Shown: positions 16,956 to 25,696, counted from the first letter of the stretch. The stretch: 64,000 nt of DNA from Streptantibioticus ferralitis (GCF_029223525.1 NZ_JARHTQ010000007.1:186001-250000), one strand, 5' to 3'. The notes: generated from the letters alone by a model not told the origin. Numbers and translations are program-made.

Positions 16956-17743
16956 TGGAGTCCCTCGACCGTCTGCTGGCCAACGCCCGTCTCGTCCCGA
17001 CCGCCCCCTACACACAAGCCGACATCGACGCGGCGCAAGCGCGGATCGTTGCCCGCCTGGAGCAGGCCGTCACCGGCTGGCGTGATGAGGCCGGGACCTC
17101 GATGCCGGAACGGGAACGATCCGCGGGCAGCGCCGCGCTGGATCTCAACGCGCTCTGCGAGACCGTCCTGACCCAGCCGGACGGCGTCGACCAACTCCGG
17201 CAGTTCGTCGCACGCTGCCTGCCAGAACCGGACGGGGCCCGCATTCTGGGCTGCATCCTCAACCTCGCTTCCTGCCCCGACAGCGCCCGCTTCTGGTGGC
17301 AGTACGCCGCCGGAGCGGGCGATCAGCCGGCGACCTACTGCCTGGCGCTCTATCACCGCGCCCACGGGGAAGACCACGAAGCCGACTGGTGGCACACGCA
17401 GATGGACCTTCCCGCTTCGGACGCGGACGGTGACGAGCAGAAGCCCGCGTCCACCGCCACTGTCCTGCGCGTTCTGCGCATCCTCAGACATGGCCGTCCG
17501 CCGTCCAGGCTCGCCAGCACCTTGATCAGCTATGTGCCCGCCGCGGTCGGCTTCGTCGACGACGACCTCGAACTCCCGCTGCCCGACCCGGACTTCACCG
17601 CTCGTCTCGGTACCCTCATCGCCCCGCCCCCCGAGCCCGAACCGGACCGCCGGCAGCAGTCGGTGAAGCCACTACCCGAACGCGAACCGTTGCGCTGGGT
17701 CGACGCCTTCGCCCCACGCCAACCGGCGGTTGCGGCTCGGTAG
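16955..17743 (+). CDS. Sigma-factor-linked protein of unknown function
   Basis: A 262-residue soluble protein translated from an ATG that shares its A with the sigma factor stop. AAGGAG lies 9 bases upstream. It is mostly helical: an N-terminal segment (MESLDRLLANARLVP), a central Cys-containing helical repeat around ARILGCILNLASCPDSARFWWQYA and GDQPATYCLALYHRA, and a Pro-rich tail. The middle resembles TPR/SEL1-like repeats that bind other proteins. Because of the tight coupling it may bind or control the sigma factor, but that is inference. No membrane segment is present. Confidence 0.7.
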   Translation: MESLDRLLANARLVPTAPYTQADIDAAQARIVARLEQAVTGWRDEAGTSMPERERSAGSAALDLNALCETVLTQPDGVDQLRQFVARCLPEPDGARILGCILNLASCPDSARFWWQYAAGAGDQPATYCLALYHRAHGEDHEADWWHTQMDLPASDADGDEQKPASTATVLRVLRILRHGRPPSRLASTLISYVPAAVGFVDDDLELPLPDPDFTARLGTLIAPPPEPEPDRRQQSVKPLPEREPLRWVDAFAPRQPAVAAR

Positions 17744-17785
17744 CCGGGCTGTTGACCGATTGCCCGCGTCCGCCGCGCCGGTCGG

Positions 17786-18310
17786 TCAGTCTCCCGTCGG
17801 CAGTTCCGAGGAGTGGTGGTTGACGATGAGCCACTTGCCACCACGTAGTTGATAGACGTACGTGTAGCGGGCGTTGACCTTGGTCGTCTCCCCGTCCTTG
17901 CCGGTCAGCCTGAACTGGTAGAGGCCGGTGTCGATCGCGGCATTGCGGCCAAGAATGTTGATGTACCGCTTCTGGATTGTGCCCACGGGCTTGTTCTCAA
18001 GGAAGTGTTTGAAGTAGTCGACGATTTCCGCCCGGTTGGTGCGGATCCTGGCGGACACGGTCGGCAGCAGTACGGCGTTCGGGGCGTAGAGGTTCGCGAC
18101 ACGGTATGCGTTGCCGGTGGCCAAGGCCGCGTTCCACTGGTCGAAGAGGGCTGCGATCTGCCGTTCGGTGGGATAGTGGGTGGCGGCCGCCACGGCCGGG
18201 TTTCCTGCGAGAGGCTGGCTGCGGGTGCCGATCGCGTGCGTGGATCCCGTGCTGGTGAAGAGGACTGCGGTGGTGGCAACCGCAAGCCCGGCGTAGTACT
18301 TGCGTCTCAT
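17786..18310 (-). CDS. Secreted SgcJ/EcaC-family (NTF2-like) protein
   Basis: A 174-residue protein with a signal peptide (MRRKYYAGLAVATTAVLFTS) and one NTF2-like domain from about 50 to 170: QIAALFDQWNAALATGN, a VLLPTVSARIRT segment, YFKHFLENKPVGTI and YTYVYQLRGGKWLIVNHHSS. This matches the SgcJ/EcaC/DUF4440-like family, whose members are cone-shaped ligand-binding proteins with poorly known roles. ATG 18310 is 8 bases after AGGAGG; a TTG directly before it is also possible. It converges with the sigma-linked gene. Confidence 0.82.
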   Translation of the reverse strand: MRRKYYAGLAVATTAVLFTSTGSTHAIGTRSQPLAGNPAVAAATHYPTERQIAALFDQWNAALATGNAYRVANLYAPNAVLLPTVSARIRTNRAEIVDYFKHFLENKPVGTIQKRYINILGRNAAIDTGLYQFRLTGKDGETTKVNARYTYVYQLRGGKWLIVNHHSSELPTGD

Positions 18311-18747
18311 CAAGGACACCTCCTGTGGCTTCCGCTGTGGTGCGGCTCAGCTGTACCAGCAGCATCTCCCATCACATGCGATTCGGCATGCGGAGCGCCC
18401 TGCGGATGCCAGCAGCCATGTCCGATCGGCGATCGATTCCGGTAGTTGAAACGGCATCGGCAAGCGTCGACTACGGGTGGGCAAGGGGTCCATTCCGGTG
18501 ACAATCAGTAGTTCCGCACCGCCGGGGTGACCTGCGCTCATGGCGCCGGGCTCACCGCGGAGCAGGGCGAGACCGGCGGTGCCCGTTGCGGTCTGCGCTT
18601 CCGCGCCGAGCCGCGGCGCGCGCAGCGGTGACGACGCCCCCGGACGTGCCGGATCCCCGCAGCACGGGTGGCCGGATCCGCTCCTTGGGGCGGGAGTGAC
18701 TACTGTTGGGGCGTCGAACACGAATGTGAGAGCTGGAGAAGAGGGCG
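18311..18747. promoter_or_regulatory. Divergent intergenic region before Ser/Thr kinase
   Basis: These 437 bases separate the divergent NTF2-like gene and the kinase gene and should hold both promoters. No ORF in it has a credible protein. No repeat stood out. Confidence 0.4.
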
Positions 18748-20415
18748 GTGTCGGACTCGGTGACAGGGGCGGAGGCGGACATAGGTCAGCTGGTCGCCGG
18801 GCGGTACCGCCTCCTGGAGCGGATAGGCCGCGGCGGCATGGGCACGGTCTGGCGGGCCGAGGACGAGTTGCTCGGCCGACAGGTCGCCGTGAAGCGCGTG
18901 CACGCCCCACTGCACCTTTCCGACGAGGAGATCGCGACGCTGCACGAGCGCACCCGGCGCGAGGCGCGTAGCGCGGCCCGCATCACCCATCCCGACGTCG
19001 TCACCATCCACGACGTCGTCGAGGACGCCGGTGCGCCGTGCATCGTCATGGAGTACGTGCCCTCGTCGACCCTCGGAGAGCTGCTCAAGCGGCAGGGCAC
19101 CCTCTCGCCGGGCGAGGCCGCCCGGATCGGGTGCCGCATGATCGCGGCGCTGAGGGCGGCCCACGCGGCCGGAGTGCTGCACCGCGACGTCAAGCCCGCG
19201 AACGTGCTGCTCGGCGCGAACGGGCGGGTCGTGCTCACCGACTTCGGCGTCGCCCAGTCCATCGGGACGTCCACGCTGACCCGGACCGGGGAGTTGGTCG
19301 GCTCCGTCGACTACCTCCCGCCCGAGCGGGTCAGGGGCGGCAGCCCGAGCCCGGCGTCGGACTTGTGGGCGCTGGGCGCGACCCTCTACCAGGCACTGGA
19401 AGGGCGGCCTCCGTTCGCTAAGGACACCGCTGTGGAGACGGCGTACGCCATCGTGGTGGACCCGCTCGAACCGCCGCGCCATGCCGGCCCGCTGGCCGAG
19501 CTCATCGAGACGCTGCTCGCCAAGGAGCCCGAGCACCGGCCCACCGCCGAGGTCGTCGAACGGAGCCTGCGCGAGCTGGCGGCAGAAGTGCGGACGCCAG
19601 GCATCACGGAGTCGACAGTGCCGCAGTCCGCCCCGGCGTCGATGCCGGAAGCATCCCCGGCACCGGCCACGCGCACCACCACGCCATCGCCGACCGTGGC
19701 GGTCGCCGGACGGGAGCCGCAGCCGCCTACGGCATCGGCGCCGGAGCGCGCTCCGCAGCCCCGCGCGAAAGCCAAGGGCAGCGGTCACCGCGGCCGTGCG
19801 TTCCTGTTGGGCGCGTTGGTCGTCGTCCTCGCGGCCGGTGGAGGGTACTTCCTCCTCGCGCGCGGCGGTGCCGCCCAACGCACCGCCAACCCCGCCCCCA
19901 CCAGCCAGGAAATCAAGCCGACCCAGTCGGAGCCGCCCACCGCCCACGGCACCGCGCCATCCGTGCCACAGGGCTACCACCTGGTCAAGGAGGACCAGCT
20001 CGGCGGCTCCTTCCCGGTGCCCGACGGCTGGCAGCGCCAGGTGAAGTCCGGCACGGAGATCCAGTACCTCAAGCCGGACGGCCTCGTCGGCCTGACGATC
20101 GACACCCTCGACTTCGCGAGCGCCACGCCCCTTCAGCACTGGCAGCAAATCGAGCCGCAGGTCAAGGGCAAGCTGTCGGACTACAAGCTGCTGAGCATGA
20201 CGGACACCACCTACCTCGGGCAGCCCGCCGCCGTCTGGGAGTTCACCTTCCAGGGCCGGGCACGCCAGTTCCGGGCCATCGACCTCGGCTTCGGCCACAA
20301 GGGCGGCAACGAGCACGCCATCTACCTCTCGGCCCCAAGCGCCGACTGGAACCGGTACCGCCCCATCTATGACACGGTGCGCGACGGCTTCCGCGAGTCG
20401 GGCCAGGGGTACTGA
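18748..20415 (+). CDS. Membrane-anchored PASTA-less Ser/Thr protein kinase
   Basis: A 555-residue Hanks-type kinase. Residues about 15-275 form the kinase domain: GRGGMG loop, VAVKRV with the ATP lysine near 49, HRDVKPANVL catalytic loop, TDFGVA, and PPERVRGG with DLWALGATLYQALEG. A Pro/Ala-rich linker leads to a transmembrane helix at about 352-371 (FLLGALVVVLAAGGGYFLLA). The external C-terminal domain of about 180 residues has GYHLVKEDQLGGSFPVPDGWQ and resembles that of many Streptomyces kinases. PASTA repeats are absent. It is not in an operon. The GTG start has GGAG upstream. Confidence 0.92.
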   Translation: MSDSVTGAEADIGQLVAGRYRLLERIGRGGMGTVWRAEDELLGRQVAVKRVHAPLHLSDEEIATLHERTRREARSAARITHPDVVTIHDVVEDAGAPCIVMEYVPSSTLGELLKRQGTLSPGEAARIGCRMIAALRAAHAAGVLHRDVKPANVLLGANGRVVLTDFGVAQSIGTSTLTRTGELVGSVDYLPPERVRGGSPSPASDLWALGATLYQALEGRPPFAKDTAVETAYAIVVDPLEPPRHAGPLAELIETLLAKEPEHRPTAEVVERSLRELAAEVRTPGITESTVPQSAPASMPEASPAPATRTTTPSPTVAVAGREPQPPTASAPERAPQPRAKAKGSGHRGRAFLLGALVVVLAAGGGYFLLARGGAAQRTANPAPTSQEIKPTQSEPPTAHGTAPSVPQGYHLVKEDQLGGSFPVPDGWQRQVKSGTEIQYLKPDGLVGLTIDTLDFASATPLQHWQQIEPQVKGKLSDYKLLSMTDTTYLGQPAAVWEFTFQGRARQFRAIDLGFGHKGGNEHAIYLSAPSADWNRYRPIYDTVRDGFRESGQGY

Positions 20416-20437
20416 TCACTCGACGTCAGAGGGGGCC

Positions 20438-20988
20438 TCACACTCCGATCGCTCCGTCGATCCGCTCGCGGAGTAGGTCGGCGTGTCCGTTGTGCCGGGC
20501 GTACTCCTCGACCATGTGGATGAGTACCCAACGCAGCGACACCGTCTCGCGCCAGGAGTCCGCACCCTCGATGTCGAGTTCGGCGCATCGGCGACAAGGC
20601 GCTCGGCGAAATCCACCTCGGTACGCCAGGCATCCCACGCCGCCGCGACGACCGCGGGGTCGGACGCCGCACCGTCGAAGTCCCCGTCGGGGTCGGCTGC
20701 CGAGGAGAACAGCGGCGGCGCGTCCTGACCGGCCAGCACCCGCCGGAACCACCGGCGCTCCACATCGGCGAGCTGCCGGACCAGACCGAGCAGCGAGAGC
20801 GTGGACGGCTCCACGGACCGCCGGGACAACTCCCCGTCCACGCCTGCGCACTTCAGCTCCAAGGTCGCTCGCTGCGCCCTGAGGAAGTCGACGAACATGC
20901 GCCGCTCGTCGCCGGTCGCCGGACCGCTGAACCGACGATCGGGCTTGGCGGTGGCGAAGATCTCCGCTCTTCTACGTGGGTTGGTCAT
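20438..20988 (-). pseudogene. DinB/DUF664-family protein with a frameshift
   Basis: The N-terminal frame gives [20 protein letters not shown], then [19 protein letters not shown] and [11 protein letters not shown], typical of DUF664 proteins of the DinB superfamily. At about 20583 the frame shifts: the family ending [20 protein letters not shown], with [14 protein letters not shown] after it, lies one frame over and stops at 20438. One G missing in GCGCC(G)GAACTC explains the break. The unshifted frame runs on to a stop at 20416 with a nonsense tail. It is either a recent pseudogene or a sequencing error; the two halves are otherwise well preserved. Confidence 0.82.
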
Positions 20989-21085
20989 ACCCGCAATGAT
21001 CGACCAGGAACGCCTCGACCCGGAACCCGCGGCCAGTGCCAACTCACCACCGAGGCGGCCCGATCCCCGTGCCGCTTCGGCGTGG

Positions 21086-21934
21086 TCATACGCTGGGCGC
21101 GGGCGGCGGTGTGAAGCAGTCGGGCGCACCGCCCGCACCCGGCCACAGACAGACCCGAGCCTTGCGGGGGACCTTGGTGGCCGTCATCACGGTCGACAGG
21201 TAGACCTCCGTGTCCCGCTGGTTCGTCGCCCTGATCTCCTTGGTGACGGCGCCCGGCAGGGACAGTCGGACCCGGTCGCCGAGGCGCAGTCTCATGGCCC
21301 GCACCCACACGGCCCCACACTGCTCCGAGTACCGGATGTCCAGCCGTTCACCACCGACCGCCCGGTGGGTGACGAGCGTGGCCGCCATGCCCTGCACACC
21401 GCACCCCATTTGGGCGGGATCCGCTCCCTCGCACTCCTTTTCCCGGCAGCCGGGGGCAAACGACTGCGAATAAGCGGGCGTTGCCGAGGCACCACCGGAC
21501 GCCCCACGGTCGGACCCGCGCCCTCCGGCGGTGAGAAGGAGCAGCGCCGCGATGACGGCCGCTGCGACGGCGGCGGCACCGGACACCACGAACGCCCGCC
21601 GGGCACGGCCGGTCGCCTTCCGCTCGCCATCCGGCGCGGCCGTGCCGACCTCCTTCCCGGCGACCGCGGTCCCGGCCCGCCCGCTCCACGCCTGTTCCGC
21701 CAGCTCCCACAACGCCAGCAGCCTGCCGACCGGTTCGTCCGCCAGTCGGCACAGATCGTCGACCGCCTGCCTCGGCGGCAGCTTCTTGCCGTTGAGATAG
21801 CGCTCCCAGGACGACTTGCTGTACGGGGTGTGCTCGGCGAGAGCGGCCAGGCTCAGCCCCGTACGGCGCCTCAACTCGCGTAGTTCCTCGGCCAGTCGGG
21901 CGCACTCCACCGGAAGGGGGCGTTCATCGCTCAT
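21086..21934 (-). CDS. Membrane-anchored XRE regulator with DUF2690 domain
   Basis: A 282-residue protein. Residues about 12-70 are an XRE helix-turn-helix (LRELRRRTGLSLAALAEHTP, then SKSSWERYLNGKKLPP). A transmembrane helix lies at about 112-137 (FVVSGAAAVAAAVIAALLLL). The external part from about 165 matches DUF2690: CGVQGMAATLVTH, RLDIRYSEQCGAVWVRA. Cysteines in the external domain may form disulphides. Its ATG overlaps the stop of the XRE gene upstream (ATGA), and their DNA-binding domains are closely alike, so the pair probably arose by duplication with exchange of the outer domain. Confidence 0.85.
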   Translation of the reverse strand: MSDERPLPVECARLAEELRELRRRTGLSLAALAEHTPYSKSSWERYLNGKKLPPRQAVDDLCRLADEPVGRLLALWELAEQAWSGRAGTAVAGKEVGTAAPDGERKATGRARRAFVVSGAAAVAAAVIAALLLLTAGGRGSDRGASGGASATPAYSQSFAPGCREKECEGADPAQMGCGVQGMAATLVTHRAVGGERLDIRYSEQCGAVWVRAMRLRLGDRVRLSLPGAVTKEIRATNQRDTEVYLSTVMTATKVPRKARVCLWPGAGGAPDCFTPPPAPSV

Positions 21935-22683
21935 CGGCGCAGTTCCTTCCAGGTGTCCGGCCCCACGATGCCGTCGACGACCAGGCCGTGGTCGCCCTGA
22001 AAGCGCTTGGCGGCGCCTTTGGACCGCTCGCCGTAGGCGCCGTCGGGGATGCCCGGGTCATAGCCGTGGTACTTCAGAAGGCACTGCGCCTCCAGGATCT
22101 CCCAGCCCGTGCTGTTGACGTCCATGAGCATGGTGCGGGTCGTGCTGTATCCGGCGCGCAACTCGCCTTCCTGGCGCTTCACATCGCACGGGTGGGCCCG
22201 GCCCGGTACGTAGACGAACGGGGTCTGGCTGCTGCCCTGCACTGCCTCGGGCCTGACGCCCTCGCCCTGCCACGGTCGGGTCACCAGCAGTACCGTGGCC
22301 AGGACGGCCGACAGCACCGCGACCGCACCGAGGAGTACCCAGGTCCGCCGGACGGCTCGCCGGTGGGTGGTGGTCCCGGCGCTCTCCTCTTCCTCGGGGC
22401 CGTCCTCCTCCGTCGCGTTCGGCCACGCCGCCGCCGCGAGTTCGTGCAGCACCAGCAACCGGGTCGGATCCGCGCCGCACACCCGCGCCAGTTGTTCCAC
22501 CGCCTCGCGCGGCGGCAGCTTCTTCCCGTTGAGATAGCGCGCCCAGGAGGAGCGGCTGTAGTGCGTCTTGGCCGCCAGCGCGGCGAGGCTCAGCCCGCTG
22601 TGGTCCTTGAGTCTTCGCAGCTGTACGACGAGTTGGCGCACTCGCTGATCCAGTGAGGCGGGCAGTTCCTTCCAAGGCGGCAT
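21931..22683 (-). CDS. Membrane-anchored XRE regulator with peptidoglycan-binding domain
   Basis: A 250-residue protein. An XRE domain spans about 20-75 (LKDHSGLSLAALAAKTHYSR, WARYLNGKKLPPREAVE), nearly the same as in the gene downstream. A transmembrane helix lies at about 111-134 (VLLGAVAVLSAVLATVLLV). The outer C-terminal part, about 185-250, is a PG_binding_1-type domain: LEAQCLLKYHGYDPGIPDG, GAAKRFQGDHGLVVDG and VGPDTWKEL. This architecture suggests that the wall outside is linked to DNA binding inside. ATG 22683 was chosen over an earlier start because the domain begins there; GGGGGAA precedes it. Confidence 0.83.
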   Translation of the reverse strand: MPPWKELPASLDQRVRQLVVQLRRLKDHSGLSLAALAAKTHYSRSSWARYLNGKKLPPREAVEQLARVCGADPTRLLVLHELAAAAWPNATEEDGPEEEESAGTTTHRRAVRRTWVLLGAVAVLSAVLATVLLVTRPWQGEGVRPEAVQGSSQTPFVYVPGRAHPCDVKRQEGELRAGYSTTRTMLMDVNSTGWEILEAQCLLKYHGYDPGIPDGAYGERSKGAAKRFQGDHGLVVDGIVGPDTWKELRR

Positions 22684-22977
22684 GTTCCCCCCATAGGCGT
22701 CGTTCTCCCCGCGGACGCGGGGCCTCCCACTGCCGCACATGATGGCGACGCGCAGACACCGAGTCCCCTCGCGCGTCGACGGGGACCACGATTTCCGGCC
22801 ACCTCGTCACGACCTCACCGTCCTATCAGGCACAGCATGCACGCCCAGGCGGACCTACCACCAGCAGGCCGACCACGGACGCGGTGGCCCGCCATCCCGG
22901 GGGAGGGGGACGGGCCGCCGCCCTGCGACTGCGTCACCGGCAGCAGGCCTGGCCGCTCTGCGACGGTTCGCGCGCGC
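22684..22977. other. Intergenic stretch without a recognised gene
   Basis: This 294-base stretch lies between the XRE pair and the end of the DUF3224 gene. It should hold the promoter of the XRE pair. No ORF with a natural-looking protein was seen. Confidence 0.35.
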
Positions 22978-23385
22978 TCAGTCCAGGTCGTAGTCAAAGG
23001 TGTAGGGGAAGGACGATTCACCGTGCTTGGCGACGAAGTCGCCGGTTCCACATAGCCCGATGAGCTCGCCGGTGCCGGTTCCCGGCACGACCTCGAAGGC
23101 GCAGTGCACGGTGCCGTCGGCGTCGAAGGAGCCGCGCTGCTCGACGACAAAGGACCCCTCGCGGCCGTCGACATGGCCGACCAGCGCCTCCATGCCGGTG
23201 AACGTACCGGTCTTCTCGGTGACGTACACGATGGTGTACTCGCACGTCGTGTCGGCGGCCTCGATGCCACCGGCGAAGGTGTTCGTGACGGAGGCATGGG
23301 CGAGTTTCGGGCTTGTCCCGCTCGGTCCCACCGTGCGCTCTTCCCAGTTGGCGAAGGTGAAACTGCCAGTGGTTCGGGTATGCAT
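22978..23385 (-). CDS. DUF3224-domain protein
   Basis: A 135-residue protein that is one domain: MHTRTTGSFTFANWEERT, ASVTNTFAGGIEAADTTCEY, GMEALVGHVDGREGSFVVEQ and a GTGELIGLCGTGDF segment. DUF3224 proteins are small beta-barrels related to allene oxide cyclase-like folds, of unknown function. AAAGGA precedes the ATG. It diverges from a WYL-domain regulator across a perfect inverted repeat, so the regulator probably controls it. Confidence 0.88.
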   Translation of the reverse strand: MHTRTTGSFTFANWEERTVGPSGTSPKLAHASVTNTFAGGIEAADTTCEYTIVYVTEKTGTFTGMEALVGHVDGREGSFVVEQRGSFDADGTVHCAFEVVPGTGTGELIGLCGTGDFVAKHGESSFPYTFDYDLD

Positions 23386-23445
23386 GGCTGTCCTTTCGAC
23401 CGGCCGCACGGTCTCCTCCGCGCGGCGTGTGATCAGCCTGACGCC

Positions 23446-23472
23446 CGTACCTGACACCCTCTGTCAGGTACG
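23446..23472. promoter_or_regulatory. Perfect inverted repeat between DUF3224 gene and WYL regulator
   Basis: Two 11-base arms, CGTACCTGACA and TGTCAGGTACG, flank a 5-base centre (CCCTC). It lies 16 bases before the regulator start and 61 before the divergent gene. Position and symmetry fit an operator for the WYL regulator itself. Confidence 0.7.
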
Positions 23473-23488
23473 ACGGGACAATGGATCG

Positions 23489-24454
23489 ATGCGCGCCGAC
23501 CGGCTACTTTCCTTGCTCCTGCTGCTCCAGAACCGCGGGCGGATGACCGCCCCCGAGCTCGCCGCGGAACTGGAGGTGTCCGTTCGTACGGTCTACCGGG
23601 ACATCGAGGCGCTGGGCGGGTCGGGCGTCCCGATCTGTGCCGATCGTGGGCCCAACGGCGGCTATCGCCTGATGGACGGATACCGTACGCGGCTGACCGG
23701 GCTCACCGGCGCCGAGGCTCGGGCCCTCTTCCTCGCCGGAGTACCGGGACCAGCACATGATCTGGGCCTCGGCGCGGTCCTGGCCACCGCTCAGTTGAAG
23801 CTGCAGGCCGCCCTCCCGGTTGAACTGGCAGAGCACGCCCGGCTCATCCAGGACAGGTTCCACCTGGACGCGCCGGCGTGGTTCCGGGAAGCCGACCCTG
23901 TTCCGCAGTTGGCACCGGTCGCTCAGGCAGTGTGGGAACAACGTGTACTGCGGGTGCACTACCGGCGTTGGGGCGGTGAGGTGCGGCGCGACCTGCACCC
24001 CCTCGGCACCGTCCTCAAGGGCGGTATCTGGTACCTGGTGGCGAGGGCGGACGCGACCGTACGGACGTACCGGATATCGCGGCTGCTGGCCGTGGACACC
24101 ACCCAGGAGACCTTCGAACGCCCCGCCGGATTCCACCTGGCCGCCTACTGGGAGGAGTCCACACGACGGCTGGAAGCCGCGCTGCACAAGGGAACCGCCC
24201 GACTGAGGATCTCGCCCCGGGGGCAGCGGCTGCTGCCCATGCAGTTCGGTGCGGTCGGCCAACGCGCTCTGGAGGAAGCAGGGCCGCCCGACGCCGACGG
24301 TTGGGTACACGTGGAGCTGCCTGTCGAGGCGCAGGCTGTGGCCGTCGGCGACCTGCTCAGGCTCGGCACGGAGGCCGAGGTACTCGCCCCGCCCGAACTG
24401 AGGGAAGCCATCGCCGAAGCCGTGCGGACCCTGGCGAACCGCTACGCGGAGTAA
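23489..24454 (+). CDS. WYL-domain (YafY-type) transcriptional regulator
   Basis: A 321-residue regulator. A winged helix lies at about 1-60 (RADRLLSLLLLLQNRGRMTA, ELEVSVRTVYRDIEAL) followed by PNGGYRL. The WYL domain spans about 145-220, with RVLRVHYRRWGGE, LHPLGTVLKGGIWYLVARA and RTYRISRLL. A C-terminal WCX-like extension follows (VELPVEAQAVAVGDLL). Such proteins sense ligands, nucleic acids or small molecules, through WYL. The divergent DUF3224 gene and the palindrome between them make it a likely local repressor or activator. Confidence 0.9.
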   Translation: MRADRLLSLLLLLQNRGRMTAPELAAELEVSVRTVYRDIEALGGSGVPICADRGPNGGYRLMDGYRTRLTGLTGAEARALFLAGVPGPAHDLGLGAVLATAQLKLQAALPVELAEHARLIQDRFHLDAPAWFREADPVPQLAPVAQAVWEQRVLRVHYRRWGGEVRRDLHPLGTVLKGGIWYLVARADATVRTYRISRLLAVDTTQETFERPAGFHLAAYWEESTRRLEAALHKGTARLRISPRGQRLLPMQFGAVGQRALEEAGPPDADGWVHVELPVEAQAVAVGDLLRLGTEAEVLAPPELREAIAEAVRTLANRYAE

Positions 24455-24485
24455 CCCGGTTCTCGGGGTCCGGGAGGGTGCCCTC

Positions 24486-24757
24486 ATGATGCGTGAATCC
24501 GATGTGGTCGACGTGCTGGACCTCCTGGCCGGCGCGGGGGCGACCGCGTGGGTGGACGGCGGTTGGGGGTGGATGCCCTGACCGGTGAAACCACACGCGA
24601 ACATTCGGATCTCGACCTGGTCGTACTGCTCGACCAGGTCGACCCGGTCCGAACGACGCTGGAACAGTCCGGATCCGGCCGCCTCCTCCGGGACTGGCTG
24701 CCGACGGCGTTGGCGGTGGGCGCGGGGTGGTGGACGCTGCGCAGGCGGGACGTGTGA
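24486..24757 (+). pseudogene. Aminoglycoside-type nucleotidyltransferase remnant (frameshifted and truncated)
   Basis: The first frame gives MMRESDVVDVLDLLAGAGA, then WVDGGWG. The next residues, VDALTGETTREHSDLDLVVL, lie in the next frame. Together these are the start of the LinA/ANT-like nucleotidyltransferase family, with the catalytic D-L-D motif. The break is in a G-run at 24565-24569, which needs one more G. After RDWLPTALAVG the similarity fades and a stop follows at 24757, well short of the family's roughly 180 residues. Even with the frameshift repaired, the gene would be truncated. Confidence 0.72.
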
Positions 24758-24817
24758 GGCGGAGCCGTAGGCGTGCGGGCTGGGCGCCCAGGTCGCGCCC
24801 GGCGAGCACATGGTGGG

Positions 24818-25696
24818 TCACCAGGTCTCTATGGCGTAGGCGACGCCGGGGTCGGCGGTCTGAAGGCTGACCTTGACGTCAGCGTTGGTGAGGTTGACAT
24901 CGACGGTGCCGCCCGCGGCGGTGACGGCCACGGTGGACTCGCGCCAACTCGTGCCGTTGTGGACGGCCACGCGGACGCTCGCCCGCGCGGCCGGGTTGCC
25001 GACCTGATCCATGCCCAGGTGCAGGGTGCGGTTCGGTGCGGCGGACCACGCGGTCCCGTGCGGGACCAGGGCAACGGTGGGCTCGGCACCCGGTGTTACG
25101 GGGCCAGTGATCCATTGAGGCATGTCGGTCTCCCAGGGCGGAGGCTGGGCGCCGGTCGCCCAGGCCATGAGTTCTGCGGTGGAGCTGAAGTTGGCGACGT
25201 CCCGGTCGATGCCACCGGAGTCGGAGTACTGGTGGAAGGTCCACGGATGTTGAACGCGTGGCCGTCCTGCGGTGGTGATGTCCGCGATCCACAGGCCGTC
25301 CGCACAGTCGCTGGTGGTGTCCAGGCTGGCCCAGAAGTAGGTGTTGCAGTAGAGGACGAGCCGGTGGCCGGGCCTCAATTGCCTGACCGCGGAAAGGAAC
25401 GCGTCCTTCTGTGCGCCGGAGACCGAGGTTTCCTCCCAGTCGCAGGCGAGGATGTCGCCGGTGCGGCTGCCGCACTGGCTCACGAAGTACTGGGCTTGGG
25501 CCTGCATGCTCGCCGACGAGTCCAGGTAGTGATAGAAGCCGACCACCAATCCGGCGGCACGGCCGTGTGCCGCCTGTCCCGCTTGGAGCGGGTTGACATA
25601 TCCAGTGCCCTGCGTGGCCTTTACGAACACGAACGACAGGCCGCTCGTGTCGAAGTCGACCGGCTGGTACGAACTGACGTCAACGCCCTCAATCAT
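24818..25696 (-). CDS. GH25-family lysozyme-like protein without signal peptide
   Basis: A 292-residue protein. The first 190 residues fit glycoside hydrolase family 25 (muramidase): GVDVSSYQ with Asp6, FVFVKATQGTGY, VVGFYHYLD, and the catalytic pair Asp86/Glu88 in ILACDWEE, then LWIADITT and QYSDSGGIDRDVANF. The last 100 residues form a beta-rich domain (TVALVPHGTAWSAAPNRTLH) that may bind glycan. No signal peptide is present, as in phage endolysins, so release would need a holin, a non-classical route or lysis. It would cut the glycan strand of peptidoglycan. Confidence 0.85.
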   Translation of the reverse strand: MIEGVDVSSYQPVDFDTSGLSFVFVKATQGTGYVNPLQAGQAAHGRAAGLVVGFYHYLDSSASMQAQAQYFVSQCGSRTGDILACDWEETSVSGAQKDAFLSAVRQLRPGHRLVLYCNTYFWASLDTTSDCADGLWIADITTAGRPRVQHPWTFHQYSDSGGIDRDVANFSSTAELMAWATGAQPPPWETDMPQWITGPVTPGAEPTVALVPHGTAWSAAPNRTLHLGMDQVGNPAARASVRVAVHNGTSWRESTVAVTAAGGTVDVNLTNADVKVSLQTADPGVAYAIETW

